The translations under genes were made by a program, and so were the position numbers. From Urbifossiella limnaea (lineage in GTDB: Bacteria > Planctomycetota > Planctomycetia > Gemmatales > Gemmataceae): DNA of 64,000 nucleotides. The notes under the pieces were generated by a model that was not told the origin of the DNA, ran no database searches, and was given only the letters and a program-made list of their open reading frames with translations. This document shows positions 32,484-39,531 of the stretch, piece by piece (the stretch's first letter is position 1; each line of letters starts with the position of its first letter). The stretch covers positions 7,731,794 through 7,795,793 of the forward strand of contig NZ_CP036273.1 of assembly GCF_007747215.1 (NCBI RefSeq). The letters are read 5' to 3'.

Positions 32484-33050
32484 TTAGTGCTTCAGCACCG
32501 TTCGCCGTCCCGCCTTGACCTCGGCCTCACCAAGGCTCTTATCCTTCCCGGTGAGGCTGGTATCCACGAACACCGTGTAGGTTCCGGGGAACAGGGGAAT
32601 CGCCGTATTGAGGAGCGGTTCGACGCCGGTACTCGTGAGTTTCACCTTCTCCTTCATGGCGTACCATGCCATGGTTTCCGGTTTGCCCTCGACCACAAGT
32701 TCGCCCGTCCAGAGGATTGTCTTCTTGCCGGCTTCGATGGTAATCCTGCGCTGCGTCTTGTTGACATCCACCACGTACGTTCCGGGAGGCAACTCGAGGG
32801 TGCCGTTGAGCAGCTTCGGGGCTTCGCCCTTGAACACCCGCTTGCCGTCCTGGAGGACATCGAACGAACCCGTGGGATCCTTCTGGTCCACTCTGACCGA
32901 GACCGCGCCCTTGGTCTTGCTGTCGTACGCCTCGAGCGTTTCTTCCTTCGGCCCCCCGGCGGGCTTGTTCTTGTCTTGGCCGGCGAGTGGGGTTTGGACC
33001 GAGGCGACTACGAGCAGCAGCACCGTGAAGGCGGGACCGCAGATTCGCAT
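32484..33050 (-). CDS. Integron cassette gene: secreted protein of unknown function
   Basis: This 188-residue protein has a signal peptide (MRICGPAFTVLLLVVASVQ, cleavage near AGQ). The body is rich in beta strands (VSVRVDQKDPTGSFDVLQDG, NGTLELPPGTYVVDVNKTQR) and contains two similar halves, each with an L-P-P/FPGTY-V-VFVD pattern. I do not recognise it; the fold may be a carboxypeptidase-regulatory/PEGA-like beta sandwich. ATG 33050 has GAGGAG upstream. It lies between two attC-like sites on the same strand. Confidence 0.65.
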   Translation of the reverse strand: MRICGPAFTVLLLVVASVQTPLAGQDKNKPAGGPKEETLEAYDSKTKGAVSVRVDQKDPTGSFDVLQDGKRVFKGEAPKLLNGTLELPPGTYVVDVNKTQRRITIEAGKKTILWTGELVVEGKPETMAWYAMKEKVKLTSTGVEPLLNTAIPLFPGTYTVFVDTSLTGKDKSLGEAEVKAGRRTVLKH

Positions 33051-33101
33051 GGCGAGCTCCTCGAAACGAGGGTTATCCGATCCCGTAGCCTGGAATCTGC
33101 G

Positions 33102-33201
33102 GCCGAACGACCCAGCTCAGCAGCGGCGGCCGCCCGAGTGGGCTGCGAAGTCCCAGAAACCAATGTGGCGGCCCCGGCCTGCCGCGGCGCCTGGTTCGGC
33201 G
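33102..33201 (-). other. attC-like site
   Basis: The 100-bp palindrome reads on the minus strand from GCCGAAC (33201-33195) to GTTCGGC (33108-33102). Arms such as GGCCGGGGCCGCC and GGCGGCCGCCGCTGCTGAGC flank a loop of about 30 bp. It sits 8 bp after one stop codon and about 50 bp before the next start. Confidence 0.78.
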
Positions 33202-33209
33202 TGCCTTGC

Positions 33210-33539
33210 TCACGGGAAGCGAGCCACGAACTCGCTGATGGCCTCGCCAACCACACGCATCTTGGCGTCGCAGGCTGGATCACTGACCATCGGGACGATG
33301 TCAAGGATCGCGGCCAGTCTGTCGAGCATGGCCGGGAACTCGGCCTCCGTCTCCGACCCCAAGAACCGCGTGTGGAAGAACCACCCGTAGACCCCGCACG
33401 TCACGGTCCAAGGAGCCGACCCGCAGTCCCGCTCCAGGGTGGCCCGCGCCCCGGCATCGTGCTCCTCGTCGCGGACGATGACGCCACCCTCGGAGCCAGG
33501 CTGGCCGAGCGTCGCCCCATTGTCGAACGGCCGCCACAC
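33210..33539 (-). CDS. Integron cassette gene: small conserved hypothetical
   Basis: This 109-residue protein of unknown function has the features of a compact globular domain (GARATLERDCGSAPWTVTC, GVYGWFFHTRFLG, FPAMLDRLAAILDIVP) and a helical C-terminus (VVGEAISEFVARF). I recall similar short proteins in other bacteria but cannot name a family. GTG 33539 follows GCGGAGGG eight bases upstream, directly after the attC core site. The stop is 8 bp before the next attC. Confidence 0.65.
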   Translation of the reverse strand: MWRPFDNGATLGQPGSEGGVIVRDEEHDAGARATLERDCGSAPWTVTCGVYGWFFHTRFLGSETEAEFPAMLDRLAAILDIVPMVSDPACDAKMRVVGEAISEFVARFP

Positions 33540-33555
33540 TCCAAAGCCCTCCGCT

Positions 33556-33668
33556 GCCGAACGATGAAGCTCACCGGCCCGGCCGCGACACCAGTGTGTG
33601 GGACGGACACCCGGGGAGCAACGGGAAACAGATCAGATGGCCGGGTCCGGTGCAGCGCCGGGTTCGGC
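33556..33668 (-). other. attC-like site
   Basis: The 113-bp site reads on the minus strand from GCCGAAC (33668-33662) to GTTCGGC (33562-33556). Arms GCACCGGACCCGGCC and GGCCGGGCCGGTGAGC differ in sequence from the neighbouring sites but keep the pairing and the bulges. The arms vary between sites while the cores are kept, as in integron attC sites. Confidence 0.8.
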
Positions 33669-33712
33669 GTCTGGGGCACTGGATGCCTCGACAACCGCCA
33701 CCGCACGCGGGG

Positions 33713-34822
33713 CTACTTCTTCGGAGTCACGTCTTCGATGTCTTGCGACTTTTCTCGATCCAGCGGGAGACGGACGATCTCTTTGGCGTCGAAATCGAGC
33801 TTCTTGAGGTCAAGCTGCCGCACCCGGCGGTTGTGCATCGTGTGGTATTGCATCACCAGGTTCTTGGTGTCGTAAGCCGTCGTCCAAATCGTCGAACTGC
33901 GCATGCCCTTCTGATTCGATTCTCCCGACCCTTCGGCCGAGGCCCCGACCGACAGGTTGAAGTTGTCGAGGATGCGGAAGATCTCGTACATCGTTTCCTT
34001 GCCGTCGTCCGTCTCCCGTGCGGTGCCAGAATAGGAGGCCACGCGGAGGAAACGCGAGGGCGACGAGAGGTCACCAGGCAGACCAAAAAGCCGGTTCCCG
34101 CCACCGAACTTCAACCCCTTCAAGTCTTCGACTTTGCGTTTTGGGAGCGGCGTGTCCAAGTTGGTGTAGTTCAGCAGGTTCTCGACGTGCCAGTTGTAGT
34201 TCGGGCCGTTCGTGATCACGCCGAGCTTTGTATCATGGATGGTCGTGACACCTTTGGTGAATTCGAGGACGAACGCCTTCCCGCTGCTATCGGTGATCAT
34301 CAAGTGCACTGGTGGGACGCTGCCAATCTCCTTGACCACGCTGCCGACGACCGTCACGTCCGCCAGAGCCTTGCGAGCCTCGTCAGTCGTCGCACAGGTG
34401 GTGAGCAGGAAGGGGCAGACAGCGAGGACGTCCAACGATTTTGCCGCCTTCGCCGGGTCATACTTCGGGTATTCCGCGAACCCTTCATGGTAGAACAGGT
34501 TGACGGACAAGCCCTTCTCGTTCATGCCGTCGACGAGGTAATTCTTCTCGACCGCGTCGATCCCGACGGCCCCGTATTTCGTTTTCCACGCCAGCCCCTT
34601 TTTGCCGTCGGGGGTCGGGCTTTGAAGGTCGAACCCCCTTGGGATGATGACCACCCGTGAGCGGAGGTCGAAGGTGCCCCACTCCATCGTTCGCCCGAAC
34701 ACCACCGCCCCGTCCTTGGCCTTAAGAGTTAGCCCCGTACAGGCTTCGAGTCGTTGCCCCACAAGAACGAGGAACGTCAGCCCGAGGACGAGAAACCCGA
34801 GGGGCTTGGAAAGACGTTTCAT
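33713..34822 (-). CDS. Integron cassette gene: choloylglycine hydrolase-family enzyme (Ntn hydrolase)
   Basis: This 369-residue secreted member of the choloylglycine hydrolase/penicillin V acylase family hydrolyses linear amide bonds, for example in bile-salt conjugates, penicillins or acyl-homoserine lactones. A signal peptide precedes the catalytic Cys28 (EACTGLTLKAKDG), which would be N-terminal after maturation. R44 in VFGRTMEWG and the VITNGPNYNWHVENL block fit the family. The substrate is not predictable. ATG 34822 has GGAG eight bases upstream. It is the first and largest cassette next to the integrase remnant. Confidence 0.82.
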   Translation of the reverse strand: MKRLSKPLGFLVLGLTFLVLVGQRLEACTGLTLKAKDGAVVFGRTMEWGTFDLRSRVVIIPRGFDLQSPTPDGKKGLAWKTKYGAVGIDAVEKNYLVDGMNEKGLSVNLFYHEGFAEYPKYDPAKAAKSLDVLAVCPFLLTTCATTDEARKALADVTVVGSVVKEIGSVPPVHLMITDSSGKAFVLEFTKGVTTIHDTKLGVITNGPNYNWHVENLLNYTNLDTPLPKRKVEDLKGLKFGGGNRLFGLPGDLSSPSRFLRVASYSGTARETDDGKETMYEIFRILDNFNLSVGASAEGSGESNQKGMRSSTIWTTAYDTKNLVMQYHTMHNRRVRQLDLKKLDFDAKEIVRLPLDREKSQDIEDVTPKK

Positions 34823-34902
34823 CTGATGTGCTCCATTTGGAAAGGAAAATCGCTGATTGATGATAGGCGAGAAAGAAGGCTCCCGCGCATCTGTTCCGCC
34901 CT

Positions 34903-34948
34903 CCGCGGCCGAACAAGATAGTTAGTCTGCGCTGCTGCGCAGACTATC
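34903..34948 (-). other. attI-like site next to the integrase remnant
   Basis: On the minus strand the hairpin GATAGTCTGCGC...GCGCAGACTAACTATC is followed by TTGTTCGGCCGCGGAGGG, with the core GTTCGGC at 34914-34908. It lies between the intI fragment and the first cassette, where attI should be, and matches the opening sites of the other arrays. Confidence 0.55.
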
Positions 34949-35078
34949 CATCGTGGACACCCGAACAGTTTAGCCCGGTATCCGGTCGCGCAACCTCACT
35001 CCCGCCAACCGCTTCCGGCTACCGAACCGTACCGGGCCTGCGCAGCCTATCCCGTAACCGGGACCCTGCGCACGCACC

Positions 35079-35201
35079 TCACCCGAGCTTGTCCGCCGGG
35101 CTCGTCACCCCCCGCCCGCCCCGGTCCCGCACGTGCGTGTAGATCATTGTCGTCTCCACGTGCTCGTGCCCCAGCAGCTCCTGCACCGTTCGGATGTCCG
35201 A
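35079..35201 (-). pseudogene. intI: Integron integrase (IntI) remnant, C-terminal 40 codons
   Basis: These 40 codons encode the C-terminal catalytic block of an integron-type tyrosine recombinase: [18 protein letters not shown], then [13 protein letters not shown] with the catalytic Tyr, then VTSPADKLG and a stop. The RTVQELLGH histidine and the GGRGV-SP tail are hallmarks of IntI rather than XerC/D. The rest, including the Arg boxes, is missing: upstream sequence is a palindrome unrelated to integrases. It is transcribed towards the cassette array, in the same direction as the cassettes. Confidence 0.82.
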
Positions 35202-35258
35202 TTGGCCTCCAGTCGGCCGGGCAACGAGGCGGGAAAGGCCGTCCCGCGGTCCTGAAAG

Positions 35259-35351
35259 CCGGTCGTGCCTTGGGGTGGTGGGGCAGCCATACCGGCTACC
35301 GGAACCAACGGCCGGCGGGGCGCCGGCCCCACCACCCGGAGACACGACCGG
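35259..35351. repeat. Large palindrome abutting the truncated integrase
   Basis: CCGGTCGTG...GGGGTGGTGGGGC and GCCCCACCACC...CACGACCGG are inverted arms around a 40-bp core (35259-35351). It begins about 60 bp from the break in the intI homology and may be a mobile palindromic element. Confidence 0.75.
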
Positions 35352-35381
35352 GTTACGACCCGCACGTCGCTCCGACACTCT

Positions 35382-35424
35382 TTTGTGGCATGGACTCAAT
35401 TCGTACCTCGACCCCCCGGGGGGG
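35382..35424 (-). repeat. Dispersed CCCCCCGGGGGG-TCGAGG repeat, copy 1
   Basis: On the minus strand CCCCCCGGGGGGTCGAGG is followed by ACGAATTGAGTCCATG. A copy at 63839-63881 has the same order (CGCATTGAGTCAATG). The homologous stretch is about 43 bp. Confidence 0.75.
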
Positions 35425-35460
35425 GTCGAGGCACACAATGCCCGCGGGGCGAACGTCGGC

Positions 35461-37422
35461 TCAGCGGAGGAACGCCACCACCTCCTCGTCCAGCCGCGCC
35501 AGCACGCCGGCCGTCTCGCGCAAACCCGCCAGCTCCTGCGGGCTCCCCTCCAGCCCGCGGGCCAGCTCCTCCACCTTCGCCGGCACCCCCGCCAGCAGCC
35601 GACCCAGCCGCCGCAGCGCGTGCTTGTCGCCGTTCGCCTTCAGCACGTCCACCGCGGTGCGGACGCGCGGCAGGCTCTCCTTCAGGTCCGCCGCCGTCGC
35701 CGCCTTCGGCCACGTGCCCGTCAGGTACTCGCGGGCCTTGGCGTGCTCGTCCGACTTCGGCTTCCACTCCTCGGCGAGCCGGTCGCGGCGGCCCTTGATC
35801 TCCGGGTCGGCGCCGATGGTCGTGAGGAGCTGGTCGTAGGTGGCCAGCGCCTCGTCCACCTCGCCGCCCTCCAGCAGCCCGCGGATGCGGACGTTCGCGG
35901 CCTGCGCCTGCACCAGCCGCGGCGCCTCCTGCCGCTTGGCGATGTCGATGACCGCCTCCAGGTCCTTGACGCGCTGGTTCAGCTGGGTGTTGCTCTCGCG
36001 CAGCCCGGCCACCTGCCGCTCGACGGCCAGCAGCAGCTCCTCGGCGCCGGCCGGCGGGTTCGGCCGGCCGCGCAGCGCCTTCACCTCGTCGAGCACGGCC
36101 AGCCCCGACGCCTCGGCGCTGGCGACCGCGCCGCGGGCCTGGGTCAGTGCCTCGTCGTTGCGGCCGCCCTTGATGAGGGCGCTGATGTTGCCGAACGCCA
36201 GGTTCTGGGCGAGGCGGGCGTCGGAGGCGCGGCCGGCGACGGCGAGCACGGCGCGCTCGTAGGCGGCCTTCTCCTCGTCCTTGGCGTCGATGGCGAACGG
36301 CAGGCCGACTGGGTCGGGGCCGAACACGGGGACGGGGAAGCGCGCCTCGCGGGTGGCGCCCAGCGCCACGGTCACGCACGCCAGGCCGTTCAACGCGCCG
36401 GCCGACTTGTAGACGCCGTCCACGGGGTTGAAGAAGTCGCGCGGGTCCACGGGGCCGGGGAGGAAGCCGCGGTCGCTGGCGCGGACGGTCGCCGCCCGCG
36501 ACGGCGGGTCCTTGCTGGCGTCCGCCGACGGGTTCACGAGCCGCACCGCCACGGGCGACCGCACGGTGGCGAGCTTGAGGCAGCGGTAGCCGGCGGCGCC
36601 CGGGGGGAAGGGCGTCTTGAACGGGCTGAACACGGCGCAGGTGGCGACGCCGTCCTTGGCCACGCCGGTGACGCGGAGGTACGTGTGGTCGCGCGGCACG
36701 GCCGACAGCGCCGGCGGGGCGACGGTGCCGGGGGCCACGTCGATGAGCTTGCCGGTGGCGGTGCGCTTCTGGGTCGGGGCGGCGCGGCTCGACTGCGTGA
36801 CGCGCGACACGGCGAACACGTCGTCCTTCTGCACCAGCTTGTCGAGCGGGCCGGCGGTGCCGGCGCGGATGCGGACCTTCACCACGTCGGCGTTCCCCTC
36901 CACCGGCTCGACGGTGCCGGCGGGGCCGAAGTCGCGGCCGACGAGGAGCCCGGCGGCGCGGCCGACGAGTTCCGGGGCGCGGACGCTCTGCCGCCGCACG
37001 GGCGGGGCGGCGAGGCCGCTGAACCCGTCGTACAGGCGGGCTTCCAGGTGGTACGCGCCGTCGCGGACGTCCACCCGCAGCACGCTGGTGGTGACGCCGC
37101 TCAGGTCGCGCGGGGTGTCGAGGGCGGCGAGCCCCTTGGATTCGGCCTGGAGCCAGAGCGGGTCCCACTGGTCGCGCGGCAGGGCGGCCAGGTCCGGCAC
37201 TTCGACGGTGGCGACGGGGTGGGCGGCGGCGGGGAGGGCGGCCATCAGGTCGCGGCGGAGGCGGTCGCGGAACGCGGGCGTGAGGAGCGGGTGCGGCGCC
37301 GTGAGGACGACGACGCGCCAGACGCCGGGTGCGGTCGGCTCGGCGTCGAGCGGCTGGGCCGGCGCGGGGGCGGAAGCCACGACCACGGCGACAACGAGCG
37401 CGAGGGGAACGAGCCGCGACAT
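35461..37422 (-). CDS. Large secreted protein with coiled-coil C-terminus, unknown function
   Basis: This 653-residue exported protein (signal [20 protein letters not shown]) is not recognised. The first 370 residues look like beta-rich domains ([43 protein letters not shown]), possibly with peptidoglycan- or envelope-associated folds. The rest is helical and charged ([26 protein letters not shown]-like segments), consistent with a coiled coil. ATG 37422 directly precedes the signal. Upstream lies the octamer array, so its promoter must lie in or beyond that repeat. Confidence 0.7.
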   Translation of the reverse strand: MSRLVPLALVVAVVVASAPAPAQPLDAEPTAPGVWRVVVLTAPHPLLTPAFRDRLRRDLMAALPAAAHPVATVEVPDLAALPRDQWDPLWLQAESKGLAALDTPRDLSGVTTSVLRVDVRDGAYHLEARLYDGFSGLAAPPVRRQSVRAPELVGRAAGLLVGRDFGPAGTVEPVEGNADVVKVRIRAGTAGPLDKLVQKDDVFAVSRVTQSSRAAPTQKRTATGKLIDVAPGTVAPPALSAVPRDHTYLRVTGVAKDGVATCAVFSPFKTPFPPGAAGYRCLKLATVRSPVAVRLVNPSADASKDPPSRAATVRASDRGFLPGPVDPRDFFNPVDGVYKSAGALNGLACVTVALGATREARFPVPVFGPDPVGLPFAIDAKDEEKAAYERAVLAVAGRASDARLAQNLAFGNISALIKGGRNDEALTQARGAVASAEASGLAVLDEVKALRGRPNPPAGAEELLLAVERQVAGLRESNTQLNQRVKDLEAVIDIAKRQEAPRLVQAQAANVRIRGLLEGGEVDEALATYDQLLTTIGADPEIKGRRDRLAEEWKPKSDEHAKAREYLTGTWPKAATAADLKESLPRVRTAVDVLKANGDKHALRRLGRLLAGVPAKVEELARGLEGSPQELAGLRETAGVLARLDEEVVAFLR

Positions 37423-37460
37423 GGGTACGCCTCGGGGGTGAGGCGCATTGTACCAGCCGG

Positions 37461-37680
37461 CGTGGTGAAGGGGGTGAAGGGGTGAAGGGGTGAAGGGGTG
37501 AAGGGGTGAAGGGGTGAAGGGGTGAAGGGGTGAAGGGGTGAAGGGGTGAAGGGGTGAAGGGGTGAAGGGGTGAAGGGGTGAAGGGGTGAAGGGGTGAAGG
37601 GGTGAAGGGGTGAAGGGGTGAAGGGGTGAGCGAGGCGGGGGTTGTCACCCCTTCGCCCGCTCACCCCTTCACCCCTTCAT
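37461..37680. repeat. About 20 tandem copies of GGGGTGAA, then the reverse complement
   Basis: An uninterrupted array of the octamer GGGGTGAA (about 37464-37629) is followed after 17 bp by TCACCCCTTC-type units in the opposite sense (37646-37679), so single strands can fold. The same octamer, again facing its complement, occurs at 412-499. Copy number is likely variable through slippage. All six frames stay open over much of it, which creates spurious reading frames. Confidence 0.95.
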
Positions 37681-37724
37681 CGGCAGAAAAGAACCCGCCC
37701 CGGGTGAGGGGCCCGGGGCGGGGG
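37680..37724 (-). terminator. Rho-independent terminator of the YTV-repeat gene
   Basis: On the minus strand ACCCCCGCCCCGGG pairs with CCCGGGGCGGGT (37693-37724) and is followed by TCTTTTCTG. It lies about 50 bp after the stop codon at 37773. Confidence 0.7.
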
Positions 37725-37772
37725 TCCGGCCGGGGGAACGGATCCCCGGCCGGCCTGGTTTGTTGCTACGGC

Positions 37773-39068
37773 TTAGTTGCAGCAGCCGGCGGCGGCCCCG
37801 GAGGCGGCGGCGGAGCCGCACCCGGTGTCGCAGGCGGGAGCGCACTCGTTCTTGTGGCACAGCTTGCCCTTCAGGCTGCCCAGGCGGCTCTTCAGCCGGT
37901 CCAGGAGGCTGGCCTTGCAGGGGTCGCCGCAGCCGGCGTCGCAGGTCGGGCCGCAGGCGGCGGTGTGGCAGGCCGGGGCGGCGGGGGCGCAGGCCACCTC
38001 ACGCTCGACCACGGTCGGCACCATCTTGCAGACCTTGACCTTCTCCTGCACGCACACGTTCTTGCACACCTGGCGGGTGGCCTGGTACGCCACGCACTTC
38101 TTGACGTTCACCGTGCAGGTGACCGCCTCGCAGTACGGGACGCACTTGGTCACGGTGCAGGGCACCTGGACGCACTTCGTGACGCACTCGTACACGGTGC
38201 ACGGCTTCTGGACCTGCACGCACTCGTAGGTGCAGACCTGCTTCTGGACCTGGCGGCACTCGTAGGTGCACACCGTCTTGCACACCGGCACGCACTCCGT
38301 CACCTTCTTGCACACCGTCACCGGGCAGCAGACGGTCTCGCAGACCCGCTGCTTCTTGCACACGACCTTGGTCTTCGGGCACGGGTCGCAGGCCGGGGCA
38401 CAGGCGGCCGGGGCGCACGGGTCGGCGCACTCGTCCGGCTTGTGGCAGAGGCGGCCGAGGAGCCCGCCGCCGCTGTTCCCGCGGCCGCCGCCGATGCGGC
38501 TGCCGATGCCGGTGCCGAGGAGCCCGCCCTTGTCCTCGACCACCTCCTGGACGTCCACCCACCGGGTGACCGTCTTCGTCTGCATCTCCGTCACCTGGAC
38601 CGTCTTGGTCCGGTTCTCCATCACCGTGACCTGCTTGGTCACCGGCACCCGCTCCGTCACGGTGACGGTCTTCGTGACCGGCACCCGCTCCGTCACGGTC
38701 ACGTTCTTGGTGACCGGGACGCGCTCGGTGACGGTCTTGTTGACCATCGTCGTCTCGGTGACGTTCTTGTACTTGGTCACGTTCTTCGTGACCGTCTCCG
38801 GCACGCACTCCCACTTGTGGGCGGTGTACGTCTCGGTGACCATGGTGGGCTTCATCACCGACACCGTCTCCTCCACCCAGGTGGGGACGTATTCGGTGAC
38901 CTTGACCTTCTGCGTGGCGACCGGGGCGGCCGGGGCCGCGCACGGGTCGCAGCAGGCGCTGCTGGCCTTGCTGCGGCCGCCGAAGGCCGAGGCGTCGCCG
39001 GCGGCGAGGCCGACGAGGCCGAGACAAGCGGCGGTCAGCAGACACGCCTTGATCCGACGAATGCTCAT
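37773..39068 (-). CDS. Cys-rich secreted wall-type protein with YTV-like repeats
   Basis: This 431-residue exported protein resembles the cysteine-rich YTV-repeat proteins of planctomycete cell envelopes. A signal peptide (ACLLTAACLGLVGLAAGDASA) is followed by Val/Thr-rich repeats of the form VTERVPVTK-NVT (about residues 85-155), a Gly-rich linker and then about 150 residues of Cys-rich repeats (CTYECVQVQKPCTVYECV). The C-terminal end is also Cys-rich. It probably forms a disulfide-bonded extracellular layer. ATG 39068 has GAGGGAA upstream and is preferred over the GTG at 39080. Confidence 0.85.
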   Translation of the reverse strand: MSIRRIKACLLTAACLGLVGLAAGDASAFGGRSKASSACCDPCAAPAAPVATQKVKVTEYVPTWVEETVSVMKPTMVTETYTAHKWECVPETVTKNVTKYKNVTETTMVNKTVTERVPVTKNVTVTERVPVTKTVTVTERVPVTKQVTVMENRTKTVQVTEMQTKTVTRWVDVQEVVEDKGGLLGTGIGSRIGGGRGNSGGGLLGRLCHKPDECADPCAPAACAPACDPCPKTKVVCKKQRVCETVCCPVTVCKKVTECVPVCKTVCTYECRQVQKQVCTYECVQVQKPCTVYECVTKCVQVPCTVTKCVPYCEAVTCTVNVKKCVAYQATRQVCKNVCVQEKVKVCKMVPTVVEREVACAPAAPACHTAACGPTCDAGCGDPCKASLLDRLKSRLGSLKGKLCHKNECAPACDTGCGSAAASGAAAGCCN

Positions 39069-39422
39069 GGGTTCCCTCACTGTTCCGATCCGGCACCCCC
39101 GCCCACCGCCGCTGCGACCTATCCGTTCGTCGCGGCCCTGCGGCGGTCGGTCCCGAGGTGCTTACCGGGATCATTCCCGCGCCGGGCGGGGTTGGGAAAT
39201 GGATCGGGGCGCGCGGGCTGGAAAACGCGCCCCGGTTGCGCCCCGTTGCGCCGGTCGGCGCGGGCCCGCGCCGTGCGCGGGTTACGCCCGAAGGTGAGGC
39301 CGGGTGCGTTGTGCGGGTCGAAGACGGGCCGAGTCTGACGGTTGGGCCGCGCGCCGGGGAAACGACTGAAGTTTGGGACGGGTTCGCGCCTTGCGCGCGG
39401 CGAAAACGTGGTCACGGGCGGC

Positions 39423-39513
39423 GAATGACCAGTTCCCACTGACCCACCAATGACCACGGGCGGAGTGCGGCTCTTCCCGTGGTCATTGGTGGGTCAGTGG
39501 GAACTGGTCATTC
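39423..39513. repeat. Perfect palindrome, CCACCAATGACCA family, copy 2
   Basis: The 38-bp arms beginning GAATGACCAGTTCCCACTGA and ending ACTGGTCATTC are exact reverse complements around a 15-bp loop. Further GGTCATTC units follow to 39537. It ends about 18 bp before the rsgA stop and lies between convergent or back-to-back ends. The related copy at 4130 is decayed. Confidence 0.95.
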
Positions 39514-39531
39514 CCCGGGTCATTCCCGGGG

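Noticed and set aside
35461..35830. Plus-strand frames opposite the large secreted coiled-coil protein
   Set aside because: They are shadows; the signal peptide and codon bias support the minus strand.
37245..37664. Frame with repeated SPLHPFTP
   Set aside because: It is only the translation of the octamer array; no start site, no conservation expected, all frames are open there.
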